64,000 bases of DNA, taken from NCBI GenBank assembly GCA_913043285.1, contig CAJWML010000023.1, positions 1 to 64,000 on the forward strand, read 5' to 3'. The notes below the pieces were generated by a model. The model was not told where the DNA came from. It was given only the letters and a program-made list of their open reading frames with translations, and made no database searches. Both the position numbers and the translations under genes were made by a program. Every line of letters begins with the position of its first letter. The stretch's first letter is position 1. Positions 15,628 to 24,034 of the stretch are shown here, in pieces. Source of the stretch: CAKZNE01 sp002695025. GTDB lineage: Bacteria; Bacteroidota; Bacteroidia; Flavobacteriales; Schleiferiaceae.

Positions 15628-16387
15628 AGGAAGAAGGTAAAACAGATACCCTGAGGTTTTCCTGGGTATTAACCACCTTCCCGGTAAAGGTGCCAATTAC
15701 TGCCCCGGCCAGTACATCCGATAGCCAGTGCTTAGTATGATACATCCGCGACCAGGCCGTTAAACCAGCCAACGGATAAGCCACAGCTCCTACCCACCAC
15801 TGGTCATGGTAGTAATGTGATAGACCGCTGGCTATAGCAAAAGCGGTGGTAGTATGCCCGCTAGGAAAAGATTTATTCTCCTTTTCAAAAGGCCGTCCTT
15901 CAAACCATTGGTCCGCATCAGGAAACTGCCCTTCCGATGGCCGTTGCCGGTTGATGATGTTCTTAAGGGTATGGGTGATCAATGCACTGATAATAACCGA
16001 CTTGGTGGTTACCCAAACCGCCTCACTGAAGCGCTCCTGGCGGAAGAGGCAGGCACCCCCATAACTCAACGCCATAGCCCCGGATACATAATAGACGTTT
16101 CCCATAGCTTCCCCTACATCGGCCAGGCCATCCTTTACAGGACCCGGATTACGGATGATCCAATCCTGGAAAGCCTCATCCTGGCTAACGGCAATACCTA
16201 TCCCCCCTGCTGCCACACCCAATATAATGTACTCACGGGTTTTCCAGCGGGTAGGTGCCTTTACCGTATGTATGAAAGCTTCCCAACCGTCTTCCAGGTA
16301 AAATACGGGGGAGCTATGGCATAACGACTGTGCCCAACCTTCGCTTAAACCTATGGTTATCAAGCATATTACAAGTATTTTTTTCAT
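15587..16387 (-). CDS. PAP2-family membrane phosphatase
   Basis: A 266-residue protein with signal peptide and several membrane segments. The three acid-phosphatase motifs are complete: KNIINRQRP (KxxxxxxRP), FPSGHTTTAF (PSGH) and SRMYHTKHWLSDVLAG (SRxxxxxHxxxD). PAP2 enzymes dephosphorylate lipid phosphates such as undecaprenyl diphosphate, phosphatidate or lipid A, in the membrane with the active site facing the periplasm. The exact substrate is unclear. It is transcribed divergently from the CheR gene across a 59-base spacer with two palindromes. Confidence 0.9.
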   Translation of the reverse strand: MKKILVICLITIGLSEGWAQSLCHSSPVFYLEDGWEAFIHTVKAPTRWKTREYIILGVAAGGIGIAVSQDEAFQDWIIRNPGPVKDGLADVGEAMGNVYYVSGAMALSYGGACLFRQERFSEAVWVTTKSVIISALITHTLKNIINRQRPSEGQFPDADQWFEGRPFEKENKSFPSGHTTTAFAIASGLSHYYHDQWWVGAVAYPLAGLTAWSRMYHTKHWLSDVLAGAVIGTFTGKVVNTQENLRVSVLPSSFNGSLLLGLHYSF

Positions 16388-16394
16388 GAAGGAG

Positions 16395-16410
16395 TCCTGT
16401 TTTAACAGGA
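16395..16410. promoter_or_regulatory. Palindrome TCCTGTT-TT-AACAGGA, candidate operator
   Basis: Perfect 7-base arms around TT in the spacer between the divergent PAP2 and CheR genes, only 8 bases from the PAP2 start codon. Size and symmetry fit a dimeric regulator site. It could also act as an RNA hairpin in the PAP2 leader. Confidence 0.4.
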
Positions 16411-16426
16411 TTTAAATTTCTTAGCT

Positions 16427-16445
16427 AACTTAGGCATCCTAAGTT
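16427..16445. promoter_or_regulatory. Palindrome AACTTAGG-CAT-CCTAAGTT directly before cheR start
   Basis: Perfect 8-base arms with a 3-base loop, ending one base before the CheR ATG. In RNA it would form a hairpin covering the ribosome-binding region; in DNA it could be a repressor site. Confidence 0.45.
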
Positions 16446-16446
16446 T

Positions 16447-17295
16447 ATGAATACTTTACAACACTCTCAACTTGAAAAGCACTACATAAGTGTTACTCAA
16501 AAGGATCAGATATTATCATTTCTGCGTGATGCTTATGACCTGGATCTCACCGAATATTCCGAAGCTTCGGTGCGGAGGAGACTTACCAAGATGCTGAGTG
16601 AATTCGGACTTAAGGACGTAAGTGAGCTGGAAAATTTTCTTAGCCGTAAACCGGACGGTCGCAAAGTATTCATAGAAAAATTCACGGTGAACGTAACCGA
16701 AATGTTTCGTGATCCCCATTTTTACACCACCCTGGAGAAAAAGGTTTTTGAAAACCTCCAAAACCAGGATACCATCCGGATATGGTCAGCCGGATGCAGC
16801 AGCGGTGAAGAGATCCTTTCCCTCACCATATTATTACACGAAATAAACCTGCTATCCCGATGCCGGATCATAGGTACTGATCTCAATTCGAAAATACTGG
16901 AAACGGCCAAAAGCCGCACTTATAAAATACGTCACATCAGCACCTACCTTAAACCCTACGTTTATGCAGGCGGCCGGTTTGACCTGGAAAAGTATTTCAC
17001 CACCCACGGTGAAAATGCCATTTTCCATTCTTTTTTACATGAGCAGGTGGAATTCAAGACCCATAACCTGCTTGACCCACTGGAAGGAAAACCTGATTTT
17101 GACCTTATACTCTGTCGCAATGTGCTGATCTATTTCAAGAGCACCCTGCAAAACAAAGTCATCGATAACCTTGAAATGCACCTTAAACCCGGTGGTTATC
17201 TCGGGCTCGGATCTAAGGAATCGATTATTTTTTATGAAAATAAAAGCCGGTTAAAGGACGTAGATCTTGAAAGTAAAATTTACCAAAAGCTCTGA
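16447..17295 (+). CDS. CheR-type protein-glutamate methyltransferase
   Basis: A 282-residue CheR: an N-terminal helical domain (residues ~15-75, with YSEASVRRRL) followed by the SAM-binding methyltransferase domain with WSAGCSSGEE (~114-123), IIGTDLNSKIL, the catalytic-core DLILCRNVLIYF and PGGYLGLGSKE. CheR methylates glutamates on chemoreceptor-like proteins. No receptor, CheA or CheW gene is present in the window, so the target may be a non-chemotaxis signalling protein. It overlaps the CheB gene by 29 bases. The start ATG is well placed; the palindrome before it may control translation or transcription. Confidence 0.9.
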   Translation: MNTLQHSQLEKHYISVTQKDQILSFLRDAYDLDLTEYSEASVRRRLTKMLSEFGLKDVSELENFLSRKPDGRKVFIEKFTVNVTEMFRDPHFYTTLEKKVFENLQNQDTIRIWSAGCSSGEEILSLTILLHEINLLSRCRIIGTDLNSKILETAKSRTYKIRHISTYLKPYVYAGGRFDLEKYFTTHGENAIFHSFLHEQVEFKTHNLLDPLEGKPDFDLILCRNVLIYFKSTLQNKVIDNLEMHLKPGGYLGLGSKESIIFYENKSRLKDVDLESKIYQKL

Positions 17296-17845
17296 GACGC
17301 TGGTCATTATAGGTACCAGTGCCGGTGGGATACACGCACTTAAAACTATCTTCCATGGTGTGTACCCTGGCTTTCGGCTGCCTATTATTATCGTGATCCA
17401 CCGCCTTAAAAATGTCAAGAGTCACCTGGAAGGTGTATTGCAGGCATCTACAGACCTGTTGGTAAAGGAGGCTGAGGAAAAAGAATTTATACGACCAGGA
17501 CACGTTTACCTCGTTCCCGCCAATTACCACCTGCTTATAGAATCCGATCGTTCCATTTCGCTTAGTGTAGATGAACTGGTTAACTTCAGCCGGCCTTCCA
17601 TTGATGTATCCTTTGTAAGTGCCAGTGAAATATACGGCCCGGATGTGATTGGTATTGTACTTACCGGTGCCAATGCTGATGGATCCAAAGGGTTACAGAG
17701 CATAGCGGAGAATGGTGGCTTAACCATCGTTCAGGATCCTGAAACAGCGCAAGTAGGTACTATGCCTGAAGAGGCACTTAAAGCCGTACCCCAGGCAAAA
17801 GTGATGACCCTTAAAGATATCAGTACATTCCTGAACACGCTATGA
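17267..17845 (+). CDS. CheB-type methylesterase domain protein (no receiver domain)
   Basis: A 192-residue stand-alone CheB catalytic domain, which removes methyl groups from receptor glutamates. The Ser is in IIGTSAGGIHAL, the His in IIVIHRLKN, and the Asp in VLTGANADGSKG, so the triad is complete. The usual N-terminal response-regulator domain is absent, so phosphorylation control as in chemotaxis CheB cannot occur. The start is a TTG at 17267 inside cheR; no ATG precedes the conserved core. It overlaps cheR upstream (29 bases) and the nuclease gene downstream (ATGA, 4 bases), so the three genes are translationally linked. Confidence 0.9.
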   Translation: MKVKFTKSSETLVIIGTSAGGIHALKTIFHGVYPGFRLPIIIVIHRLKNVKSHLEGVLQASTDLLVKEAEEKEFIRPGHVYLVPANYHLLIESDRSISLSVDELVNFSRPSIDVSFVSASEIYGPDVIGIVLTGANADGSKGLQSIAENGGLTIVQDPETAQVGTMPEEALKAVPQAKVMTLKDISTFLNTL

Positions 17846-18879
17846 AGCAGTGCACTATTTTGGGTTTGTTGCTTTTGTCACTAACGCATGCCTTTTCGCA
17901 AGCGGAGGCAGAAAGAGTTAGGGTGGCATTCTATAACCTTGAAAACCTTTTTTATCCCGAAGATGATAGCCTGAAGGCCGATGAGGAGTTTACCCCTCAG
18001 GGCCAGCGTTACTGGAGTTATTACCGTTACCGTGAAAAATCCAACCGCATGGCCAAGGCCATACTTTCCATTGGGGAATGGGAAGCTCCGGATATTGTAG
18101 GCGTGGCTGAAATTGAGAACCGGCAGGTGCTGCAGGACCTGGTTGAATCTCCTACCCTGGCCCCTTTTCATTACCGGGTGGTTCATTTTGAATCACCGGA
18201 CCGCAGGGGTATTGATGTAGGCATGATCTACCGGGAAGAGCGTTTTACCCTTTTATCGGCAAAACCTGTTCCCGTTACATTATCTGATGACCCTGGTTTT
18301 GCCACCCGGGATATTCTGTATGCGAAAGGTATAATCTACCAGAGCGATACCATTCATCTTTTTTACTGCCACTGGCCCAGCCGCTACGGAGGACAGCAAC
18401 AAAGTGAACCCAAACGTATCAGGGCTGCAACCATTGTTAAACACAAAACCGATTCCCTGCTGGCTTATAATGCCAAGGCCAATATCATTATAGCCGGTGA
18501 CTTTAACGATGAATGGACCAACACCAGTCTCCTGGAAACACTAGCCGCCCGTAAACCGGAGGAAAAACCGCAAACTGCCACCCTGTATAATCTGATGGCC
18601 GCACTTGACCCCAATGAGGGTAGCCACCGCTACCAGGGGGTATGGGCTTACCTGGACCAGATCATTGTAAATTCTGCTTTGCTGGATAATGAGGGTGTGG
18701 ATGTTTACGGTAACCGGGCGCAAGTATGCCGCGCAGACCACTTTTTAGAGTCAGACGATAAATATCCAGGCCAAAAACCTTTCCGCACCTTTATAGGTAT
18801 GCGGTACCACGGAGGTTTTAGTGACCACTTACCCGTATTTATTGACCTTGTGCAAACCGGGCAGGATAAGGAAGAATAA
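17842..18879 (+). CDS. Exported endonuclease/exonuclease/phosphatase (EEP) family protein
   Basis: A 345-residue EEP-fold protein with signal peptide (ending HAFSQ). Metal and catalytic motifs: VAFYNLENLF, DIVGVAEIENR (metal-binding Glu), HWPSRYGG, AGDFNDEW (Asp/Asn pair) and FSDHLPVF (Asp-His). The fold serves nucleases and phosphodiesterases; being exported, it may act on extracellular DNA or phosphoesters. The start overlaps the CheB stop by 4 bases. Why an exported nuclease-like protein is coupled to CheR/CheB is not evident. Confidence 0.88.
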   Translation: MKQCTILGLLLLSLTHAFSQAEAERVRVAFYNLENLFYPEDDSLKADEEFTPQGQRYWSYYRYREKSNRMAKAILSIGEWEAPDIVGVAEIENRQVLQDLVESPTLAPFHYRVVHFESPDRRGIDVGMIYREERFTLLSAKPVPVTLSDDPGFATRDILYAKGIIYQSDTIHLFYCHWPSRYGGQQQSEPKRIRAATIVKHKTDSLLAYNAKANIIIAGDFNDEWTNTSLLETLAARKPEEKPQTATLYNLMAALDPNEGSHRYQGVWAYLDQIIVNSALLDNEGVDVYGNRAQVCRADHFLESDDKYPGQKPFRTFIGMRYHGGFSDHLPVFIDLVQTGQDKEE

Positions 18880-19013
18880 CCCAACCCTTTGGCTGTTTTT
18901 AACGATAAGATAATAAACCAGCAGATCGTATATTTCAGGTTTTTACGGTAAAGACTTTACTGCACCGGCAAAATGCGAAATAATACGAACCTTAGGTACG
19001 CGTTGTTTTTTAG

Positions 19014-19021
19014 TATTTTTG
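19014..19021 (+). promoter_or_regulatory. Candidate -7 box (TATTTTTG)
   Basis: Exact TAnnTTTG 20 bases before the lipoprotein ATG at 19042, within TTAGTATTTTTGC; the same 13-base string occurs upstream of guaB on the other strand. A weak TTAG lies near the -33 position. Confidence 0.45.
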
Positions 19022-19041
19022 CCCAAATTATTACAAACCCT

Positions 19042-19995
19042 ATGAAAAAAGTATTTCCCTTTATACTTCTTATTACCGTGATGGCCTTGTCCTGTAAAAA
19101 GGATGACGGAAATGGTGGTGGAAATGGAGCTCCTTACCCTACGGATAACCTTACACTGGAGGCTAAAACGAATTCATTTATGCTGGTGCCTTACGCACCG
19201 GGTTCCCAATCTTCCATTACAAGTCAGATACTGGCAAAAGAGTTTGAGAATAAGTATGGTGATCTGTTTACCCATCTTAATATGGTAGCAGGAGTAGGCC
19301 ATCCTTTTTATTCCTTTACAGCAGACTCAATTCTAAAGCATTTTGGCAATCCTCCTTCTTTTCTTCTGAACGGCCAGGTATACACGGACTTTGAAGTTAT
19401 GCAGGAAGCAATTGAATTGGCAGAGCTTAAAAAGCCGGTTATTTCCGTAGTTCATAAGGTTACTGAAAATGATACATCCTGGATTGTGGATGCCAAGATT
19501 GAGTTCTATAAAGATACTTCATCCAACCGCTTCACCATTGAAACTTATATGGTACTGGAAGTTCCCGGTATTGTAAATGGCGAGATAGACCTGCGATTCC
19601 CTATCGTTACAGATGTCATCAACCAGGATGATAAACGTAGCTTCTGGACCAGGGACATACCTTCACTGGACTCTTCAGAAATTGTTGCCAGAGTCAATGA
19701 CACCTACATCCACAATAATGTGGTCTATAAGAATTTCAACAAAAAGAACCCTTTTGGGACCAACCTGGCAGATATAAACCCCCTGGGTGGTGAGTTCTTT
19801 ACCGGTGATAAATACGGAACCCGTTATACGCCTATCCGCCACTTTTTCCGCAAGCCCCGCCTGAAAAGCGAGGAGATACCCTTTAAATTTGAGCCTCACT
19901 TTATTACCGTTGTTTGGTATAAAGATCCTTTCACCGGAGTTGAACTGTACGTAAACAGTTACAGCGATAAAGATGGTATTGAAGTGGAGGATTAG
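19042..19995 (+). CDS. Lipoprotein of unknown function
   Basis: A 317-residue protein with a lipoprotein signal (MKKVFPFILLITVMALSC, Cys ~18) followed by a KKDDGNGGGNG linker. I do not recognise the domain. The body contains a possible thioredoxin-like or Omp28-like start (residues ~35-110: FMLVPYAPGSQSSI and later GVGHPFYSF), and the C-terminal part is strand-rich. The ATG at 19042 is chosen for the lipoprotein signal; the frame stays open upstream to 18973. It is a single-gene transcript between a promoter-like box and a strong terminator. Confidence 0.8.
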   Translation: MKKVFPFILLITVMALSCKKDDGNGGGNGAPYPTDNLTLEAKTNSFMLVPYAPGSQSSITSQILAKEFENKYGDLFTHLNMVAGVGHPFYSFTADSILKHFGNPPSFLLNGQVYTDFEVMQEAIELAELKKPVISVVHKVTENDTSWIVDAKIEFYKDTSSNRFTIETYMVLEVPGIVNGEIDLRFPIVTDVINQDDKRSFWTRDIPSLDSSEIVARVNDTYIHNNVVYKNFNKKNPFGTNLADINPLGGEFFTGDKYGTRYTPIRHFFRKPRLKSEEIPFKFEPHFITVVWYKDPFTGVELYVNSYSDKDGIEVED

Positions 19996-20017
19996 GAAAA
20001 GACCTTAAAACCATAAA

Positions 20018-20046
20018 AAAGCCACCTTTTAGGTGGCTTTTTTTAT
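20018..20046. terminator. Bidirectional intrinsic terminator
   Basis: 10-base stem AAAGCCACCT / AGGTGGCTTT (20018-20027 and 20031-20040) with a 3-base loop, flanked by an A-run on the left and a T-run on the right. It serves the lipoprotein gene (+) and the DUF6438 gene (-), whose stop codon lies in the T-run. Confidence 0.85.
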
Positions 20047-20516
20047 TTCTTATCGGTGGGTTGCGGGAAATTCCTTTGCCGTAATCTTTCAACAAAAGCC
20101 TTAATCGCATCAAAATTTTCTGGAGTTCCAATACGTCCCATAACCGTTTTACTGGTCCCACTGCCCAAAGTAAGGGTCATGGTGGTTGAGGGCAGATCCG
20201 TTACGCTGGGATCGTTGTACACACTGTCCATTTTAAAGAAATTGCTGCCGGCCAGGATATCTCTCAGACTATCCATTTCCTGATCCGGAAGGTTCTTGAA
20301 CAATTCACCCTTGGTTTCCGGGAACTTTTTACCGTTGTATACAGCCAGGCCGCTCTCCTTTATAGTAAGGTCATATACCGGACAGGTTCCGAAACATGGT
20401 GTAGTGGATACCTCAAAGGTAAACTCCGTGCTTTTTTTCTTCAGTGCTTTAGCATTGTTAGTAGCGCATCCGGCCATAATAGCCAAAACACCTATTCCTA
20501 AAATCACCTTTTTCAT
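20043..20516 (-). CDS. DUF6438-domain lipoprotein
   Basis: A 157-residue lipoprotein (MKKVILGIGVLAIMAGC). Residues ~35-60 carry the DUF6438 hallmark TPCFGTCPVYDLTI with two close cysteines, then VYNGKKF. Function is unknown for the family. The ATG at 20516 is chosen; it starts 4 bases after the yidC stop, so it is the last gene of the pyrG-yidC operon. Upstream in-frame sequence to 20687 lies inside yidC and is rejected. Confidence 0.85.
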   Translation of the reverse strand: MKKVILGIGVLAIMAGCATNNAKALKKKSTEFTFEVSTTPCFGTCPVYDLTIKESGLAVYNGKKFPETKGELFKNLPDQEMDSLRDILAGSNFFKMDSVYNDPSVTDLPSTTMTLTLGSGTSKTVMGRIGTPENFDAIKAFVERLRQRNFPQPTDKK

Positions 20517-20520
20517 CAGT

Positions 20521-22335
20521 CTACTTTTTTCTGCGCCCCTGACGGGTATTTTGCTCCTGCTGTTCCTGCAGTTCACGCATTCTACGCATAAAACGGTTTT
20601 CCTTAGTAGGTTGTTTTTTCTTTTCCTGCATTTTAGCGTGGATCTTATCCTCGTCAATGTAGGCTCGTATGGCAAACTGCTGACCAAAAGTGATCATGTT
20701 GGCCACAAAATAATAATAGCTCAAACCAGCCGCATAGTTATTGAACACCCCAAGAAATACAATAGGCATTAGGTATACCATATACTTTAGCTGCGGATAT
20801 TGTTGGTTTTGACCGGTAAGCTGCTGGTTCATATAAGTGTAGATCAGCGTGGAAACGGTCATCAACAGGGTAAACAAACTCACGTGATCTCCATAAAAAG
20901 GAATATTGAACGGCAAATTCCATATAGAGTCATAGGTAGAAAGGTCATCTGCCCATAAAAAGGACTGCTGCCGCAATTCAATAGACGCGGGGAAAAAGCG
21001 GAATAAGGCGATAAGAATTGGGAACTGAAGCAATACAGGGATACATCCACCCAGGGGATTTACACCCGCCTTCTGATAGAGCTGCATGGTGGCCTGCTGC
21101 TTTTTCATAGGATCTTTATCCTTGTACTCCTCGTTCAACTCATCAATCTCTGGCTTCAGCACTCGCATTTTAGCCATAGAACGGTAAGAGCTGTAGGTTA
21201 AGGGGAACAATATCAATTTGATCAACAAAGCTATGATCAGTATGATAAGGCCATAGTTAAGACCGTAACCTTCCAGCCAGTTGAAAATATTGATTACAAT
21301 ACCTCTGTTGATCCACCCCAGGATGCCCCAGCCCAGCGGGATAAGCTTATCAAAATCCTGATCATACGCTTTCAGAACATCATATTTATTGGGGCCCAGG
21401 TATAAGCCCAGAGGCATGTTCACATCATCACCTACTTTATTGAGGCTTAGACCCGCATAGAGTACCTTGGTAACATCTTCCTGCTCCAGCGCATGTGATT
21501 TGAGTTCAGCCTGATCAAACTGCCCACGTTTACTCCAGAGTATGGTAGAGAAAAACTGTTGTTTACAGGCTACCCACCGAATGTTGCTTTCTTTCTCCTC
21601 GTCCTCACCAGAAACCGAGAGATCATCCATATCATCTTCATTGGCAAAGTGATACTCCAGGGCCGTTGCGGTACGTTCATTCTCTACGTTCTTTTCATGA
21701 CGTAAGGTTTTCATCTCCCAGGCCAGCAGAGCGGTATCATCCATGTAGTCATCCATGGACTCCGATACGATATCCCACTGCAACATATAATTATCCGGGT
21801 CCAGCTTATAATGGTACTCCAGGCTGCCACCGCCTTCCGCGGCAAGGCTCATTACCACTTGATCTGAACCACTTTGTTTCCCCTTGAAGTTAAGATCAGC
21901 CGTATTGTAATCCTTATCAGGGGTATTAAGAGTGAGGTTAAAACGTGAATTCTGGTTGATAAGGTAAAGCGGCAGGGAGTCCCAGGTTTGGTAATTCTTT
22001 AAACGGGCTTCAACCACCTGTCCTCCACGGCTGGAAATAACTACTTCAAGAATTTCGTTCTCAATGGTATAGGTCTTTACTTCCGCATCAGGATCGGCTG
22101 CCATACCAAATGGTCCGAACATAGAGGGCGTTTTGAGACTATCGGCCAGCGGAACTATGGTGTCTACCTCCTCTAATTCACGCGTTTCTTCCACTACTTG
22201 TACAGAATCTGCCTGATCGATCGTTTGATCCTGCGGAGGAGTATCGGGTTGACTGAAATATCCGAAATAAAGCAGGATACCACCAATGAGCAAAAACCCA
22301 ATTATGGTATTAATGTCAATTTTTCCGTCTTTCAT
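20521..22335 (-). CDS. yidC: Membrane protein insertase YidC
   Basis: A 604-residue inner-membrane insertase with an N-terminal anchor (residues ~9-26), a large periplasmic domain (to ~340) and the conserved insertase core with the LILFPLTYSSYRSMAKM segment and the helices around NPLGGCIPVLLQFPI. The basic C-terminal tail (residues ~575-604) is suited to ribosome contact. It inserts proteins with or without SecYEG. It begins 8 bases after pyrG, the usual Bacteroidota order, and is followed after 4 bases by the DUF6438 gene. A functional link to the SRP RNA gene at 46611 is expected. Confidence 0.96.
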   Translation of the reverse strand: MKDGKIDINTIIGFLLIGGILLYFGYFSQPDTPPQDQTIDQADSVQVVEETRELEEVDTIVPLADSLKTPSMFGPFGMAADPDAEVKTYTIENEILEVVISSRGGQVVEARLKNYQTWDSLPLYLINQNSRFNLTLNTPDKDYNTADLNFKGKQSGSDQVVMSLAAEGGGSLEYHYKLDPDNYMLQWDIVSESMDDYMDDTALLAWEMKTLRHEKNVENERTATALEYHFANEDDMDDLSVSGEDEEKESNIRWVACKQQFFSTILWSKRGQFDQAELKSHALEQEDVTKVLYAGLSLNKVGDDVNMPLGLYLGPNKYDVLKAYDQDFDKLIPLGWGILGWINRGIVINIFNWLEGYGLNYGLIILIIALLIKLILFPLTYSSYRSMAKMRVLKPEIDELNEEYKDKDPMKKQQATMQLYQKAGVNPLGGCIPVLLQFPILIALFRFFPASIELRQQSFLWADDLSTYDSIWNLPFNIPFYGDHVSLFTLLMTVSTLIYTYMNQQLTGQNQQYPQLKYMVYLMPIVFLGVFNNYAAGLSYYYFVANMITFGQQFAIRAYIDEDKIHAKMQEKKKQPTKENRFMRRMRELQEQQEQNTRQGRRKK

Positions 22336-22343
22336 GATAAGAT

Positions 22344-23960
22344 TTAAGAATGAGCGGCCTGTTGTTTAATGGCAGCTTCAACAAATTTCACAAACAATGG
22401 GTGTGGGTTGGCAACGGTACTCTTATATTCCGGGTGGAACTGTACGCCCACAAACCAGGGATGGTCTTTTAATTCAACTACTTCCACCAGGCCTAATTCC
22501 GGGTTTTTACCGGTGGCTATCATCCCGGCAGCTTCAATATCCTTCAGGAATTTGTTGTTGAACTCGTAGCGGTGGCGATGTCTTTCGCTGATTGTTGAAC
22601 GCCTGTATACACCTGCCATTATAGAGCCTTCCTTGATCTCACAATCACAAGCTCCCAATCGCATGGTGCCTCCCATATCCTTTACGTTCTTTTGTTCAGC
22701 CATAAGGCTGATCACGGGATGCTTGGTCTTGGGGTTCATTTCGGTGGAATGAGCATCTTTCCATCCCAATACATTACGGCTGAACTCAATAACGGCTGCC
22801 TGCATACCCAGGCAAATACCCAGGAAAGGTATCTTATTCTCTCGGGCGTAACGTATGGTTTCCAGCTTACCCTCAAAACCGCGTTCACCAAAACCGGGTG
22901 CTACCAGCACACCGTCCAGGTCTTTAAGGTATTTTTCAGCACTTTCATTGGAAATATTCTCAGAGTGTATCCAATTAATATTCACCTTACACTCATTGGT
23001 GGCACCGGCATGGATAAACGCTTCCGCTATGGACTTGTAGGAATCCTTAAGCTCTACATATTTACCTACCAGACCTATGTTTACCTCAAATTTGGGGTAT
23101 TTCAGTTTGTACAGGAAGTCCTTCCAGTTTACCAGGTCCAGGTTATCTTCTATGGGCAAGTCCAGTCTTTGCAGCACTACTTCATCCAGCTTTTGGTTAC
23201 GCATAAGAATGGGTACTGCGTAGATGGTTTCTGCGTCTACTGATTCGATTACGGCCTCCTTCTTCACATTGCAGAACAACGCCAGTTTATGGCGTATCTC
23301 CTCTCCAATGGATTGTTCACAACGGCAAACCAGGATGTCCGGTTGTACCCCTGATTCCTGCAATGCTTTCACCGAATGCTGAGTAGGTTTGGTCTTTAAC
23401 TCACCGGTAGCAGCCAGGAAGGGTATCAGGGTAAGGTGAATTACTATACAATCTTCACCCAATTCCCATTTTAACTGGCGAACGGTTTCAATATAAGGCA
23501 ATGCCTCAATGTCTCCCACCGTTCCTCCAATCTCGGTGATCACTATTTCAAATTCACCGGTATTGCCAAGAAGCTGTATGCGCCTTTTGATCTCATCGGT
23601 AATGTGGGGAATAACCTGTACCGTCTTTCCAAGGAAATCACCTCTCCGTTCCTTATCAATTACGGACTGATAAATACGTCCGGTAGTAACGTTGTTGGAT
23701 TGGGAGGTAGGGCGGTTCAGGAAACGCTCGTAATGACCCAGGTCCAGGTCCGTTTCTGCACCGTCATTGGTTACATAACATTCCCCGTGTTCATAGGGAT
23801 TCAAAGTTCCCGGGTCAATGTTGATGTACGGATCCAGTTTTTGGATGGTAACACTATAACCTCTTGATTGTAAGAGGGTTGCTAATGAAGCAGAAACAAT
23901 TCCTTTTCCTAATGATGACGTAACACCACCGGTTACAAAAATGTACTTGGTTGAAGGCAT
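22344..23960 (-). CDS. pyrG: CTP synthase PyrG
   Basis: A 538-residue amidotransferase making CTP from UTP, ATP and glutamine. The N-terminal ligase domain starts KYIFVTGGVTSSLGKG with its P-loop and has DPYINIDPGTLNPYEHGE. The glutaminase domain (from ~290) has the nucleophile Cys in FLGICLGMQ and the His-Glu pair in QFHPEYKST. The ATG at 23960 is chosen (MPSTKYIF); the frame continues upstream without a better start. It is first gene of the operon pyrG-yidC-DUF6438, with a TAnnTTTG box 34 bases upstream. Confidence 0.97.
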   Translation of the reverse strand: MPSTKYIFVTGGVTSSLGKGIVSASLATLLQSRGYSVTIQKLDPYINIDPGTLNPYEHGECYVTNDGAETDLDLGHYERFLNRPTSQSNNVTTGRIYQSVIDKERRGDFLGKTVQVIPHITDEIKRRIQLLGNTGEFEIVITEIGGTVGDIEALPYIETVRQLKWELGEDCIVIHLTLIPFLAATGELKTKPTQHSVKALQESGVQPDILVCRCEQSIGEEIRHKLALFCNVKKEAVIESVDAETIYAVPILMRNQKLDEVVLQRLDLPIEDNLDLVNWKDFLYKLKYPKFEVNIGLVGKYVELKDSYKSIAEAFIHAGATNECKVNINWIHSENISNESAEKYLKDLDGVLVAPGFGERGFEGKLETIRYARENKIPFLGICLGMQAAVIEFSRNVLGWKDAHSTEMNPKTKHPVISLMAEQKNVKDMGGTMRLGACDCEIKEGSIMAGVYRRSTISERHRHRYEFNNKFLKDIEAAGMIATGKNPELGLVEVVELKDHPWFVGVQFHPEYKSTVANPHPLFVKFVEAAIKQQAAHS

Positions 23961-23993
23961 ACTGAGCTTATCCCGTTCGTGTAAAAAACGCGG

Positions 23994-24001
23994 CAAAGCT
24001 A
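23994..24001 (-). promoter_or_regulatory. Candidate -7 box (TAGCTTTG) for pyrG
   Basis: Exact TAnnTTTG on the minus strand, followed by CCGCG, about 33 bases upstream of the pyrG ATG, in the 74-base gap after the MoxR gene. No convincing -33 element was seen. Confidence 0.45.
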
Positions 24002-24034
24002 AGAATAAATGATGGGAATGAGATAGCTTTAAGA

